A stretch of 64,000 nt of DNA. It comes from Achromobacter xylosoxidans (GTDB lineage Bacteria; Pseudomonadota; Gammaproteobacteria; Burkholderiales; Burkholderiaceae_B). The translations under genes were made by a program, and so were the position numbers. Under the pieces are notes generated by a model, which saw only the letters and a list, made by a program, of their open reading frames with translations, made no database searches and was not told the DNA's origin. This document shows positions 8,464 through 17,734 of this stretch, one piece after another. The first letter of the stretch is position 1; the number at the start of each line of letters is the position of its first letter. The stretch covers positions 62,001 through 126,000 of the forward strand of contig NZ_MTLG01000083.1 in the NCBI RefSeq assembly GCF_002192695.1. The letters run 5' to 3'.

Positions 8464-9417
8464 ATGCCTGCCACGCCCCGGATTCCAGAGCTGCACCACA
8501 TCGGCGGACGCCTGCGCATGCGCCACCTGGACCTGCTGCGCGCCCTCTATGCGCTGGGCAGCGTGCACAAGGCCGCGGCCGAGCTCGGCATGACGCAGCC
8601 CGCCGCCAGCAAGCAGCTGCTGGAACTGGAGGACATGTTCGGCGTGCCGCTGTTCCAGCGCACGCGCCGCGGCATCGTGCCCACGGGCTTTGGCCATGCG
8701 CTGGCGCGCAAGGCCGACGTGCTCTGGTCCGACCTGTCCGGCGCCCGCAACGAGATCGCCGCGCTGGCCGCGGGCGCCAGCGGCAGGATCCGCGTCGGCG
8801 TGCAGCAGGTGGCCCTGCCCGTGCTGGTGCCGCGCGCCCTGCAGCGCCTGCGCGCCGACCATGCCGGCGTCACCGTCATGCTGCAGGAAGGCGCGCACGA
8901 CGCGCTGCTGGCCGGCCTGGCGCGCGGTGAACTCGATTGCGTGCTGGGACGCCTGATGCTGGACGCCACGCAGCCCGTGTTCCGTACCGAGGTCCTGTAC
9001 GAAGAGCCCATCTGCGTGGTGGCGCGCGTCGGCCATCCGCTGGCCAAGTCCACCCGCATTACCGCCGCCGCGCTGGCGCGGCAGGACTGGATCCTGCCGC
9101 CGCCGCAGGCGCCGCTGCGCCAGCGAATCGATTCCTACTTCGCCGAACAGGGACTGACGCTGCGCGCGCCCATGGCCGAATCGGTATCATTGCTGGCCAA
9201 CGAGGTGCTATTGCGCAGCAGCGACGTGCTCTCGGCCATGCCGCGCGCCGTGGCGCAGCACTACGCCGCGCTGGGCGTGCTTGCAATCCTGAGATTCCGG
9301 CCCGACTGGAACCTGCCGCCGGTGGGCGTGGTGCAGCGGGCGCAGGTGGAAGCGGCGCCGGCGCTGCAGCGCTTTCTGGATGCGCTGCGGGTGGAGGCCG
9401 GGGCGCTGGGCGCGTAG
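8464..9417 (+). CDS. LysR-family transcriptional regulator
   Basis: LysR regulator of 317 residues. The winged helix-turn-helix is at about residues 18-77 (RHLDLLRALYALGSVHKAAA, then MTQPAASKQLLELED and FQRTRRGIVPT); the rest is a periplasmic-binding-protein-like effector domain. The ATG at 8464 is chosen because AGAGGAA precedes it and the helix-turn-helix begins soon after; an in-frame ATG at 8290 would overlap the divergent gene. It probably controls the leftward metallo-beta-lactamase/Bug/hydrolase operon. Confidence 0.9.
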   Translation: MPATPRIPELHHIGGRLRMRHLDLLRALYALGSVHKAAAELGMTQPAASKQLLELEDMFGVPLFQRTRRGIVPTGFGHALARKADVLWSDLSGARNEIAALAAGASGRIRVGVQQVALPVLVPRALQRLRADHAGVTVMLQEGAHDALLAGLARGELDCVLGRLMLDATQPVFRTEVLYEEPICVVARVGHPLAKSTRITAAALARQDWILPPPQAPLRQRIDSYFAEQGLTLRAPMAESVSLLANEVLLRSSDVLSAMPRAVAQHYAALGVLAILRFRPDWNLPPVGVVQRAQVEAAPALQRFLDALRVEAGALGA

Positions 9418-9439
9418 CGCCGCAACCGCCCCGCCGGTG

Positions 9440-9820
9440 TCAGGCGTACTGCGCGAGACCGTAGCCGAAAGACCAGTTTTCTTTTGCCACTTCCACCAGG
9501 TTCACGAACACGTCCTCGGGCCGCAGGCCGGGATCATCGCCCAGGCGCTGCGCGATCCGCTGGAACAGCGCCTTCTTCTGTTCCAGGCTGCGCGTGTTGT
9601 TCGCCGTGATCTGGATGTACACAAGGTCGTCGCTGCGCGCCACATCCATGTAGGTCGGGCTGTAGCGGAAGTTCGGCGCCTCATGCTCGGTCATGGTCAT
9701 GAACTGGTCGTCTTCGGGCACATTGAACGTTTCTCGCATGGCCAGGTAGATATTGTCGAAGATGGCCTGGCGATAGGCTTGCGGCTTTCCCGCGCGCAAT
9801 GAGACATGGACTAGCGGCAT
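9440..9820 (-). CDS. tautomerase-family protein (MSAD-like)
   Basis: Protein of 126 residues beginning MPLVHVSLRAGKP, with the N-terminal catalytic proline of the tautomerase superfamily after loss of Met1. The length and the C-terminal stretch DVFVNLVEVAKENWSFGYG fit the malonate semialdehyde decarboxylase-like/double-length tautomerases rather than the 60-residue 4-oxalocrotonate enzymes. It is a lone leftward gene divergent from the LysR gene at 9902, which probably regulates it. The substrate cannot be told from sequence. Confidence 0.87.
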   Translation of the reverse strand: MPLVHVSLRAGKPQAYRQAIFDNIYLAMRETFNVPEDDQFMTMTEHEAPNFRYSPTYMDVARSDDLVYIQITANNTRSLEQKKALFQRIAQRLGDDPGLRPEDVFVNLVEVAKENWSFGYGLAQYA

Positions 9821-9850
9821 GGTGGGTTCTCCCTGTTGAGCTGCCTCATG

Positions 9851-9866
9851 TTATCCATTCTGATAA
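9851..9866. promoter_or_regulatory. candidate LysR operator between tautomerase and lysR genes
   Basis: TTATC-CATTCT-GATAA is a perfect 5-base inverted repeat in the 81-base divergent gap between the tautomerase start (9820) and the LysR start (9902). The gap is clearly AT-rich compared with the genes. Confidence 0.4.
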
Positions 9867-9901
9867 GCTATGGCTCTACATTTCAATAATAAGTATCTGA
9901 A

Positions 9902-10759
9902 ATGATTGAGCGCTCGTTGGACGTCGCTGCCGTCAGGGCCTTTGTCCGCATTGCCGAGCTGGGCAGTTTCACGCGCGCCGCCGAAGTCCTGCAGACGACA
10001 CAGGCGGCCATCAGCCTGAAACTCAAGCGGCTCGAGGACCGGCTGGGCTTTCGCCTGATCGAACGCACGCCGCGGTACGTGGAGCTTTCGGCGCGGGGGG
10101 CCGCCTTTCTTGGACAGGCGCGCGAACTCCTGGCGGCGCACGACCGCGCGTTGTCCGTGGCGGCCGAGGGCAGGCAACGCCTTGCCATCGGCATCAGCGA
10201 ACATGTGGCGGGCCCCGAACTGCCGGCGCTGATCGCACGCATGAACGCGGCGGATCCTCAGTTGCTGATCGAAATCCGGATTGCCTCGTCCGGCGACCTG
10301 CTCCAAAGCTACGACCGGCGCGAACTCGATACGGTGATCGTGCGCCTGCATGCGGGACGCAACGACGGCCAGGTTCTGACCAAGGAGAAATTCGGCTGGT
10401 TCGCGGCGCCCGGCTGGCAGCATCGGGCAGGCGAACCGCTGCCCCTGGCCACCATGGCGCAACCTTGCGGCGTGCGCGCCATCGCCGAACAATTGCTCGA
10501 TGAATCGGGCGTACCCTGGACGGAGGTCTTTGTGGGCGGCGGCGTGATGGCGGTCGCGGCCGCCGTGATGGCGGGACTCGGCGTTGCGGCGCTGTCTCCG
10601 CGCATGCTGCCCTTCGGCGCGGTCGACGCGGGCCCGAGGCTGGGGCTGCCTGCCCTGCCGCAATTGCCCGTCATATTGCACACGCGGGTCAGGGATGGCC
10701 GCAAGCGGGATGCGCTAACGGCCCTGGGCGCTGCGTTCCGCAGCGCGGTGAAGGGCTGA
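9902..10759 (+). CDS. LysR-family transcriptional regulator
   Basis: LysR regulator of 285 residues, slightly shorter than most. The DNA-binding domain fills about residues 6-65 (LDVAAVRAFVRIAELGSFTR, then TTQAAISLKLKRLEDRLG and LIERTPRYVELS); the effector domain follows. The ATG at 9902 places the domain at the very N-terminus. No clear ribosome site is seen, and the start lies only a few tens of bases from the likely promoter. Its divergent neighbour is the tautomerase gene, the probable target. Confidence 0.88.
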   Translation: MIERSLDVAAVRAFVRIAELGSFTRAAEVLQTTQAAISLKLKRLEDRLGFRLIERTPRYVELSARGAAFLGQARELLAAHDRALSVAAEGRQRLAIGISEHVAGPELPALIARMNAADPQLLIEIRIASSGDLLQSYDRRELDTVIVRLHAGRNDGQVLTKEKFGWFAAPGWQHRAGEPLPLATMAQPCGVRAIAEQLLDESGVPWTEVFVGGGVMAVAAAVMAGLGVAALSPRMLPFGAVDAGPRLGLPALPQLPVILHTRVRDGRKRDALTALGAAFRSAVKG

Positions 10760-10776
10760 AACCAAGGCTGAAAGCC

Positions 10777-11496
10777 TCAGGAACGACCGCCCAGGCTGCC
10801 GCCGCCGTCCACGCCCAGCACCTGGCCGGTGATGAAACCCGCGTCGTCCGACAACAGGAAGGCGATCGCGGCCGCGACTTCGGCGGGCGTGCCCAGGCGC
10901 TTCATGGGCACCGAGGCCAGCGCGCGCTTTTCCGCGTCGCTGCCGGCCGGCCGCGTGGCGCGGAACATCTCGGTTTCGATCGGGCCAGGAGCCACCGCGT
11001 TGGCGGTGACGCCGTACTCGGCCAGCTCCAGCGCCCAGGTGCGCGTGCAGCCCACCAGCGCGCTCTTGGCGGCCGAATAGGCGGTGCGCTCCAGGCCGCC
11101 GTGGATGGCGCGGCTGACCACGTTGACGATGCGCCCGGCGCGGCGCACCTTCATGGACTCGATGAACGCCTGGGTGACCTGCACCGCCACGCGCACGTTC
11201 AGGTCGAGCACGTTGTACAGCGTGGCAAGATCGATCTCGCCCAGCGGCTGGGGCGAGACGATGCCCACGTTGTTGACCACGGCGTCGACCGGGAATTTCT
11301 CGCGGATCTCGCGCAGCACTTCCTCGGTGCGGCCGGCATCGGCCAGGTCACAGGCGTAGAGATAGCCCGGAAAGTCCACGTCGGTGGTGTTGCGCGCGAT
11401 GCCCACCACATGACAGCCCATGTCGGACAGCCGCTGAGTAAGCGCCCAGCCTATGCCTTTGGTGGCGCCCGTGACGAGCACGCATTTGTCCTTCAT
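10777..11496 (-). CDS. SDR-family NAD(P)-dependent oxidoreductase
   Basis: Classical short-chain dehydrogenase/reductase of 239 residues. The cofactor motif is VTGATKGIG at the N-terminus, followed by NNVG, the catalytic serine region NVVSRAI, and YSAAKSA (YxxxK). The C-terminus ends in the usual FITGQVLGVDGGGSLGG. It resembles 3-oxoacyl-ACP reductase-like SDRs, and the substrate is open. The ATG at 11496 is supported by family alignment. It is separated from alr upstream by a terminator, so it is probably transcribed on its own. Confidence 0.9.
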   Translation of the reverse strand: MKDKCVLVTGATKGIGWALTQRLSDMGCHVVGIARNTTDVDFPGYLYACDLADAGRTEEVLREIREKFPVDAVVNNVGIVSPQPLGEIDLATLYNVLDLNVRVAVQVTQAFIESMKVRRAGRIVNVVSRAIHGGLERTAYSAAKSALVGCTRTWALELAEYGVTANAVAPGPIETEMFRATRPAGSDAEKRALASVPMKRLGTPAEVAAAIAFLLSDDAGFITGQVLGVDGGGSLGGRS

Positions 11497-11526
11497 GGGT
11501 TGAAACCTCGCTTCTGTTTTCTTGGT

Positions 11527-11549
11527 AAAAACGGGCGCTTGAGCGCCCG
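11527..11549 (-). terminator. Rho-independent terminator downstream of alr
   Basis: Read leftward, the hairpin CGGGCGCT-CA-AGCGCCCG (stem of 8 perfect pairs, 11532-11549) is followed directly by five T (11531-11527). It lies 100 bases past the alr stop and before the SDR gene start, so it should end alr transcription. Confidence 0.75.
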
Positions 11550-11649
11550 GTCTTCCAAGTAGACACCATCCGGCGCTGCCTGTCTTGTAAATTGCGTAGC
11601 AATTATTGCCAGCCGGACGATCCGCCAGACGGCGCGGAACCGGCCCGCT

Positions 11650-12777
11650 TCAGACGTCCCGGGTGACCGGAACGCGCGGCGCCAGGGCGCACAGCAGCTC
11701 GTAGCCGATGGTGCCGGCGGCCTGGGCCACCTCGTCCACGGAGGGGCCTTCCTCGCCCCAGAGCGACACGGGCGAGCCGACGCCGGCGGCGGGGACGGGC
11801 CCCAGATCGACGATCAGCATGTCCATGGAAACCCGGCCCACCAATTGGGTGCGGATGCCGGCCACCACCACCGGCGTGCCGGTGGTGGCGTGGCGCGGAT
11901 AGCCGTCGGCGTAACCGCAGGCGACGATGCCGATGCGCATGGAACGGTCGGCGCGGAAGATGGCGCCGTAGCCGACCGAATCGCCCGCCTTCAGGTCCTG
12001 CACGGCAATGATTTCCGAGCGCAGCGACATGGCCGGTTTCAAACCAAAGGAAGCGGCTTCGGCGTCCGCGAACGGCGAGGCGCCGTACAGGCAGATGCCC
12101 GGACGCACCCAGTGCGCCTGGTTTTCCGAGGCGACCGCGATCTCGGCAAAGCGCAGCGTGGCGGCGGAATTGCAGACGCTGATGGCGCCCGGCATCTTAT
12201 GCGTCACCGAATTGAACACCGCCAGTTGCTCGTTTACGCCCTGGGGACCGTCGGCGCAGGCGAAGTGCGTCATCTTGCCCACCGAGCCCAGCACGCCCTG
12301 CTGTTGCAGCAGCATGGCGCGCTCATGCGCGGCGGCATAGGCCGCGGGGCTGAAGCCCAGGCGGTTCATGCCGCTGTTCAACTTGAGCATGATGTCGACG
12401 CGGCGCGAGAAGCGCGCACGGGCCAGCATGTCCAGCTGCTCCCGGTTGTGCACGGTGGTGCTCAGATGGTAGCGGTCGACGATGTCCAGGTCGGAGGGTT
12501 CGAAAAAGCCTTCCAGCAGCAGGATGGGGCCGCCCCAGCCCGCTTCGCGGCAGCGCACGGCTTCGTCCAGGTCCAGCATGGCCAGGCCTTGCGCCTTGGA
12601 GAAGCCGGCAACCGCCTGCTCGATGCCGTGCCCATAGGCATTGGCCTTGATCACCGCCCAGATCGAGGGCGGCAGACCGGACGCGACCTCCGCGGTCTGA
12701 TCCAGGTGGCGGCGCACGGCCGCAAGGTTGTGCGCAAGCGCGGAAACGGAGACGGTGGCTGAGATTGGGCGCGGCAT
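11650..12777 (-). CDS. alr: alanine racemase
   Basis: PLP-dependent enzyme interconverting L- and D-alanine for peptidoglycan. It has 375 residues. The PLP lysine is in [11 protein letters not shown], the catalytic tyrosine in [12 protein letters not shown], and the C-terminal beta domain has [12 protein letters not shown] and [16 protein letters not shown]. The ATG at 12777 has AGGA upstream; an in-frame ATG lies 22 codons earlier but adds no family residues. It is divergent from hpnC. Whether it is the housekeeping Alr or the catabolic DadX cannot be decided here; no dadA is adjacent. Confidence 0.92.
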   Translation of the reverse strand: MPRPISATVSVSALAHNLAAVRRHLDQTAEVASGLPPSIWAVIKANAYGHGIEQAVAGFSKAQGLAMLDLDEAVRCREAGWGGPILLLEGFFEPSDLDIVDRYHLSTTVHNREQLDMLARARFSRRVDIMLKLNSGMNRLGFSPAAYAAAHERAMLLQQQGVLGSVGKMTHFACADGPQGVNEQLAVFNSVTHKMPGAISVCNSAATLRFAEIAVASENQAHWVRPGICLYGASPFADAEAASFGLKPAMSLRSEIIAVQDLKAGDSVGYGAIFRADRSMRIGIVACGYADGYPRHATTGTPVVVAGIRTQLVGRVSMDMLIVDLGPVPAAGVGSPVSLWGEEGPSVDEVAQAAGTIGYELLCALAPRVPVTRDV

Positions 12778-12906
12778 GGTGTGGGATCCTGTGGCGCTTA
12801 AGTCTAACTGATCCTCGCCCTGCGCGGCGCTGCGCCGTGTCACGGAAATGCGACTACTCTAAAATGGACAGGTCCTGGCTCCAAGGCCAGATCCGCAAGT
12901 CCACAT

Positions 12907-13737
12907 ATGCCCATCGATCACTACGAGAATTTTCCCGTCGCCTCGCTGCTGCTGCCGCGCAGGCTGCGTGGCGCCGTGACCGATATCTACCGGTTCGCCC
13001 GCGCGGCGGACGATATCGCCGACGAAGGCAGCGCCACCGACGCGGAACGGCTGAACCAGCTGGCCGCGTTCCGGGCCGAGCTGCACCGCATCGGCGCCGA
13101 ACCGGGCGCCAAGCCCGAACCCGGCTCGCCCGAGCTGGCCGGCATCTTCGTGCCGCTCGCGGCCACCATCGCGCGCCACCAGTTGCCCATCACGCCGTTC
13201 TACGACTTGCTGTCCGCCTTCGAGCAGGACATCAGCGTCAAGCGCTACGAAGACTACGCCACGCTGGCGGACTACTGCACCCGCTCCGCCAATCCGGTGG
13301 GCCGGCTGATGCTGCACCTGTTCGAGGCCACCAATCCGCAAAATGTCAGCGAGGCCGACGCGATCTGCACCGGCTTGCAACTGGTGAACTTCTGGCAGGA
13401 CGTGCGGGTGGACTGGCACAAGCAGCGCGTCTACCTGCCGCAGGAAGACCTGCGCCGCCACGGCGTGACGGACGAGGACCTGGCGGCCTGCCGCCTGACG
13501 CCCGCCTGGCGCGACCTGATGGCCTTCGAAGTCGAACGCGCCCGCGCACTGCTACACTTCGGCGCTCCGCTGGCGCGCCGCCTGCCGGGCCGCATGGGCC
13601 TGGAGCTGCGCCTGGTGGTGCAAGGCGGGCTGCGCGTGCTGGAGCGTATCGAGGCGGGCGGCTACGACGTATTCATGAATCGCCCCGAATTGGGCGCCAA
13701 AGATTGGGCCATCATGTTGTGGCGCGCAATTACCTGA
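12907..13737 (+). CDS. hpnC: squalene synthase-like HpnC (hydroxysqualene synthase)
   Basis: Trans-isoprenyl diphosphate synthase-fold protein of 276 residues. In the three-enzyme bacterial route HpnC turns presqualene diphosphate into hydroxysqualene. It begins MPIDHYENFPVASLLLPRRL, typical of HpnC. The first aspartate-rich motif is ARAADDIADE and the second is NFWQDVRVDWHKQRVYLP. The start at 12907 is the only good one, though no strong ribosome site precedes it. hpnD follows after one base, so the two are translationally linked. Confidence 0.93.
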   Translation: MPIDHYENFPVASLLLPRRLRGAVTDIYRFARAADDIADEGSATDAERLNQLAAFRAELHRIGAEPGAKPEPGSPELAGIFVPLAATIARHQLPITPFYDLLSAFEQDISVKRYEDYATLADYCTRSANPVGRLMLHLFEATNPQNVSEADAICTGLQLVNFWQDVRVDWHKQRVYLPQEDLRRHGVTDEDLAACRLTPAWRDLMAFEVERARALLHFGAPLARRLPGRMGLELRLVVQGGLRVLERIEAGGYDVFMNRPELGAKDWAIMLWRAIT

Positions 13738-13738
13738 T

Positions 13739-14602
13739 ATGACCCCTGACGAATACTGCCAGGAGAAAGCCGCCAAGAGCGGTTCCAGCTTCTACTACTC
13801 GTTCCTGTTCCTGCCGCCCGAGCGGCGGCGCGCCATCACGGCCCTGTACGCGTTCTGCCGCGAAGTGGACGACGTGGTGGACGAATGCACCGACCCGTCG
13901 CTGGCCCGCGTCAAGCTGGCCTGGTGGCGCACGCAGGTCGACCAGATGTACAACGGCAATCCGGACCACCCGGTGACGCGCGCCCTGCAGCCGCACCTGC
14001 AAAGCTGTTCGATCACGCGCGAGCGCCTGCTGGCCGTGATCGACGGCATGGAAATGGACCTGGACCAGACCCGCTACCTGGACTGGCCGGGCCTGCGCAA
14101 GTATTGCTGGCATGCCGCGGGCGTGGTGGGCGAACTGTCCGCCGGCGTCTTCGGCTATTCCGACCCCAAGACCCTGGTCTATGCGGAAAAGCTGGGCCTG
14201 GCGTTCCAGATGACCAACATCATCCGCGACGTGGGCGACGACGCCCGCCGCGGCCGCATCTACCTGCCCGTCAACGACATGCAGCAGTTCGAGGTCAAGG
14301 CCTCGGACATCCTGAACGGCGAATACTCCGACCGCTTCAGCGCGCTGATGAAGTTCCAGGCCGAACGCGCCCGCGAGCTGTACCGCGAGGCCATGAGCAA
14401 CCTGCCCGAGGCCGACCGCCGCGCGCAGCGCCCGGGCCTGATGATGGCGGCCATCTATCACGCGCTGCTCGACGAGATCGAACGCGACAACTGGCAGGTG
14501 CTGCACCAGCGCATCTCGCTCACCCCCTTGCGCAAGCTGTGGCTCGCCTGGAAGACCTGGGTGGGCGGCGGACGCGGACTGGTCCGCCGGTTGGCACGGT
14601 GA
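13739..14602 (+). CDS. hpnD: presqualene diphosphate synthase HpnD
   Basis: This 287-residue enzyme condenses two farnesyl diphosphates to presqualene diphosphate, the first committed step. It begins MTPDEYCQEKAAKSGSSFYY, a typical HpnD N-terminus. The aspartate motifs are CREVDDVVDEC and MTNIIRDVGDDARRGRIYLP. The ATG at 13739 comes one base after the hpnC stop. Its TGA stop overlaps the GTG start of hpnE by four bases. Confidence 0.94.
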   Translation: MTPDEYCQEKAAKSGSSFYYSFLFLPPERRRAITALYAFCREVDDVVDECTDPSLARVKLAWWRTQVDQMYNGNPDHPVTRALQPHLQSCSITRERLLAVIDGMEMDLDQTRYLDWPGLRKYCWHAAGVVGELSAGVFGYSDPKTLVYAEKLGLAFQMTNIIRDVGDDARRGRIYLPVNDMQQFEVKASDILNGEYSDRFSALMKFQAERARELYREAMSNLPEADRRAQRPGLMMAAIYHALLDEIERDNWQVLHQRISLTPLRKLWLAWKTWVGGGRGLVRRLAR

Positions 14603-15921
14603 AGGCGGCGGTCATCGGCGCCGGCTGGGCCGGCCTGGCCGCCAGCGTCGCCCTGCGCGAAGCCGGCGCCAAGGTCACCGTCTTTGAAGCCGGCCATACG
14701 CCGGGCGGCCGCGCCCGGCGCGTATTCCACACCGATTTCGACGCGCCGCTGGACAACGGCCAGCACCTGCTGTCGGGCGCCTACAAGCACACGCTGGCGC
14801 TGATGCGCCGCGTGGGCCGCAACCCGGATGCCTTGCTCATGCGCCGGCCCTTGCAGCTGGCCAGCCTGGACGGCCGCTTCCGCCTGGCCGCGCCGCGGCT
14901 GCCGGCGCCGCTGCACATGGCGGCGGCGATCCTGCGCGCGCGCGGCCTGTCCTGGAAGGACCGCCTCGCGACCCTGCGCCTGATGCGCGGCCTGAAGGCC
15001 ATGTCGTGGACGCCGCCGCGCGAATGGACCGTGCTGCACCTGCTGCACTACCACGCGCAATCGGACACGCTGATCCGCCAGATCTGGGAGCCCCTGTGCC
15101 TGGCCGCGCTGAACACGCCCGCCGCCACGGCCAGCGCCGCGCTGTTTGCGCGCGTGCTGCGCGACAGCCTGACCGGCAGCCGCGAAAACAGCGACATGCT
15201 GCTGCCCTGCACCGACCTGTCCGCGCTCTGGCCCGACGCCGCGGCGCGCCAGGTGACCATGCGCTACGGCAGCACCGTGCGCCAGGTCCGCCCGTCGGCC
15301 GAGGGCATCGACATCAACCAGGAACGGTTCGACGCGGCCGTGCTGGCGGTGCCGCCCTCCTTTGCCGCGCGGCTGCTCGACGCCCCGCTGCGGGAAGCTG
15401 GCGCCACCGGACTGCTGGATGCGCTCAAGGCATTCGAGTACATGCCCATCGCCACGCTGAACCTGCGGCTGCAGGACCCCTGGCGCCTGCCCGAACCGAT
15501 GATGATGCTGCGCGAGGAATCCGCCCGCGACCACTACGGCCAATGGCTGTTCGACCGTGCGCAGTTGGCCGGCGACACCAAGGCCGGCGAACTGGCCGTG
15601 GTGACCAGCGCGGCCACCGGCATCGCGGAACGCAATCGCCGGCAGGTCATCGAAGCGCTGATCGACCAGGTGGCCGAACAGGCGGCGCGCCATCCCGCGC
15701 GCCTGCCGGCCATGCCGGACGTGACGGCCGCGGAACTGTTCATCGAAAAGCGCGCCACCTTCGCGGCGGTGCCGGGCCTGACCCGTCCGCTGAACTCCAC
15801 GCCCTGGCCCACGTTGGCGCTGGCCGGCGACTGGACCGACACGGGCTATCCAGGCGTGCTCGAAGGCGCGGTGCGCAGCGGCCTGCAGGCCGCCCGCGTG
15901 TTGAATCCGGCAGCGGCCTGA
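14599..15921 (+). CDS. hpnE: hydroxysqualene dehydroxylase HpnE
   Basis: FAD-dependent enzyme of 440 residues that reduces hydroxysqualene to squalene, completing the HpnCDE route. The N-terminal dinucleotide fold is VKAAVIGAGWAGLAASVAL, followed by EAGHTPGGRARR; the C-terminal FAD motif is LALAGDWTDTGYPGVLEGAV. I chose the GTG at 14599, which overlaps the hpnD stop as GTGA, because the protein then starts just before the GxGxxG motif. The frame is open far upstream, but that part is antisense-like low-complexity text within hpnD. No squalene-hopene cyclase gene is in the window. Confidence 0.92.
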   Translation: MKAAVIGAGWAGLAASVALREAGAKVTVFEAGHTPGGRARRVFHTDFDAPLDNGQHLLSGAYKHTLALMRRVGRNPDALLMRRPLQLASLDGRFRLAAPRLPAPLHMAAAILRARGLSWKDRLATLRLMRGLKAMSWTPPREWTVLHLLHYHAQSDTLIRQIWEPLCLAALNTPAATASAALFARVLRDSLTGSRENSDMLLPCTDLSALWPDAAARQVTMRYGSTVRQVRPSAEGIDINQERFDAAVLAVPPSFAARLLDAPLREAGATGLLDALKAFEYMPIATLNLRLQDPWRLPEPMMMLREESARDHYGQWLFDRAQLAGDTKAGELAVVTSAATGIAERNRRQVIEALIDQVAEQAARHPARLPAMPDVTAAELFIEKRATFAAVPGLTRPLNSTPWPTLALAGDWTDTGYPGVLEGAVRSGLQAARVLNPAAA

Positions 15922-15936
15922 ACGCCGCGGCCGGCC

Positions 15937-16329
15937 TTAGCGCAGCAGATTGGCGGTGGCCAGGCCGGCCACCGTCAGCAAGAGCGATCCGACCAGGCTG
16001 AAACTCGCATAGCCCAATGCGCTGGCGTAGGCGCCGCGCTCCAGCATCGCCACGGTCTCGGCCGAAAAGGTCGAGAACGTGGTCAAGCCCCCCATGAAGC
16101 CCGTGATCGCGCCCAGCCGCACCCAGGCCGGCCATTCGGGATGCCCGGCCACCAGTGCCAGCACCAATCCGACCAGATAGCCGCCGGCCAGGTTCACCGC
16201 GAAGGTTCCCCAAGGCCAGGACTCCACGTTCAACCACAGGCTGACCAGCCAGCGGACCCAGGCGCCGAACATGGCGCCCACGCCCACGGCCAGGAAATTC
16301 AGGGGAATCAGGGTTTGGTATGCGGACAT
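15937..16329 (-). CDS. crcB: fluoride channel CrcB/FluC
   Basis: Small membrane protein of 130 residues with four hydrophobic helices. The Fluc landmarks are GVGAMFGAWVRW at the N-terminus, the pore asparagine in GTFAVNLAGGYLVG and GFMGGLTTFSTFS. Fluc proteins work as antiparallel dimers that export fluoride. It starts 6 bases after the HdeD-like gene stop, so the pair is an operon. I saw no fluoride riboswitch in front of the pair. Confidence 0.93.
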   Translation of the reverse strand: MSAYQTLIPLNFLAVGVGAMFGAWVRWLVSLWLNVESWPWGTFAVNLAGGYLVGLVLALVAGHPEWPAWVRLGAITGFMGGLTTFSTFSAETVAMLERGAYASALGYASFSLVGSLLLTVAGLATANLLR

Positions 16330-16335
16330 CGGACG

Positions 16336-16890
16336 TCAGGACGCCTTGTGCTGTTTGAGCCGGAAGGAAAAGACCAGCAGCAGTATGCCGAAAAACACGG
16401 CGTAGGCGCCGATGACCCAGACCAGCGCCAGCGCGCCCGCGCCGGGCTGCATGATCAGCATGCCGCCGAACAGGATGGACACCAGGCCCGACAGGCCCAA
16501 CAGCCATTCGTTGCGGATGTCCTTGCGGAAACGGATCGCGGCCACGACCTGGAACACGCCGGACACCAGCGCCCAGATCGCAATGATGTAGAGCAGGACC
16601 AGCGCGGTCAGGCCGGGATAGAGAAAGGTGACGATGCCGGCCGCGATGCCCAGCAAGCCCACGATGATGAGCGCCCACAAGGGCTTGCCCTGATCGCGGA
16701 TGCGCACGCCGGCAACCAGGGCCAGCACGCCGTCCACCAGGGCGAACGCGCCCCACACCAGCACCAGGGCGGACAAGGTGATGGCGGGCATGAGCAAGGC
16801 CATGAGTCCGAACAGGATGGCCACGACGCCGCGCAAGGCCACCCAACCCCAATGACGACCGATCTGATCCACGACTTGCTGTTCAAGCAT
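16336..16890 (-). CDS. HdeD-family (DUF308) membrane protein
   Basis: Integral membrane protein of 184 residues with about six hydrophobic segments. The repeated pattern RGVVAILFGLMALLMP, with later GLLGIAAGIVTFLYPGLTAL and GLVSILFGGMLIMQPGAGAL, is the HdeD/DUF308 repeat. HdeD is linked to acid resistance in E. coli; the role here is unknown. It is the first gene of a leftward pair with crcB and shares its upstream region with the divergent iron-type operon starting at 17080. Confidence 0.88.
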   Translation of the reverse strand: MLEQQVVDQIGRHWGWVALRGVVAILFGLMALLMPAITLSALVLVWGAFALVDGVLALVAGVRIRDQGKPLWALIIVGLLGIAAGIVTFLYPGLTALVLLYIIAIWALVSGVFQVVAAIRFRKDIRNEWLLGLSGLVSILFGGMLIMQPGAGALALVWVIGAYAVFFGILLLVFSFRLKQHKAS

Positions 16891-17027
16891 GACGACCTCC
16901 GGTGTTTGTAACGGGTGGCCTATCTTATCGCCGCTGGCCGGCAGGCGCCACGGCGCGCCCCATTCTGCCGCCGCATGCCGCCCGAAACAGATTGAAATTT
17001 CCTTGGGCGGACCACCGAGGCATTTAT

Positions 17028-17055
17028 AAGAGTCATTCTCATTAAATGTTAGAAT
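17028..17055 (+). promoter_or_regulatory. candidate Fur box and -10 element
   Basis: On the minus strand 17046-17028 reads TTTAATGAGAATGACTCTT, matching the 19-base Fur consensus at about 12 positions, with the core AATGAGAATGA. A good -10, TAGAAT (17050-17055), follows directly; no strong -35 is seen. This is the only such site I noticed in the window and it lies 34 bases before the PepSY gene, so iron repression of the operon to 21488 is likely. Confidence 0.6.
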
Positions 17056-17079
17056 CCGCGGGCTTTCACCCTATACCCC

Positions 17080-17706
17080 ATGGACAGTCAACCCACTCCC
17101 CGCCGCCGGGCCTATTGGCTCAAGACGCTGCACCAATGGCATTGGATCAGCTCGGCGCTGTGCCTGCTGGGCATGCTGTTGTTCGCGGTGACGGGCCTGA
17201 CCCTGAACAATGCCTCGCACATCGAGGCCCGGGCGGTCGTGACCAGCCGCGAGGTCCGCATGCCGGACGCCGTGCTGCAGCAACTGTCCCCCCCGCCCGC
17301 GCAGAAAAAAGCGCCGCTGCCCGCGCCCGTGGCGCAATGGCTGGACCAGACGCTGGACGCCGCAGCCGCCGGCAAGCCGGCCGAGTGGTCGGCCGACGAG
17401 GTCTATCTGTCGCTGCCGCGCGCCGGCGGCGACGCCTGGCTGTCCATCGACCTGGCCAGCGGCGACGTGGAGTACGAACGCACCGACCGCGGCTGGATCT
17501 CGTACCTGAACGACCTGCACAAGGGCCGCAACACCGGCCTGGCCTGGAGCTGGTTCCTGGACATCTTCGCCGTCGCCTGTCTGGTCTTTTCGCTGACCGG
17601 ACTGGTGCTGCTCAAGATGCACGCCGGCAACCGCAGCGCCACCTGGCCCATGGTCGGCCTGGGCGTGGTGATCCCGGTGGTGCTGGCCCTGCTTTTCATA
17701 CATTGA
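17080..17706 (+). CDS. PepSY-associated membrane protein, likely haem-linked electron carrier
   Basis: Membrane protein of 208 residues of the PepSY-associated TM type. One helix lies at about residues 24-44, a periplasmic segment covers about 45-155, and two helices lie at about 160-182 and 188-206. Histidines H18 and H21 (LHQWHW) before helix 1 and the one in NDLHKGRNTG before helix 2 are the conserved positions thought to bind haem in this family. It heads an operon with a DUF2271 protein, a DUF4198 protein, ApbE and a flavodoxin reductase, and would carry electrons across the inner membrane. It has no TonB receptor next to it. Confidence 0.85.
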   Translation: MDSQPTPRRRAYWLKTLHQWHWISSALCLLGMLLFAVTGLTLNNASHIEARAVVTSREVRMPDAVLQQLSPPPAQKKAPLPAPVAQWLDQTLDAAAAGKPAEWSADEVYLSLPRAGGDAWLSIDLASGDVEYERTDRGWISYLNDLHKGRNTGLAWSWFLDIFAVACLVFSLTGLVLLKMHAGNRSATWPMVGLGVVIPVVLALLFIH

Positions 17707-17734
17707 TTCCAACGATCCGCCCCTGGAGATTTCC

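Noticed and set aside
13885-14598. Upstream extension of hpnE in the same frame
   Set aside because: It overlaps hpnD entirely and reads as an Arg/Pro-rich frame shadow; the GTG at 14599 just before the FAD motif is the sensible start.
15937-16890. Possible fluoride riboswitch with crcB
   Set aside because: crcB is the second gene of its pair, only 6 bases after the first, and I could not find the conserved riboswitch core upstream of either gene.
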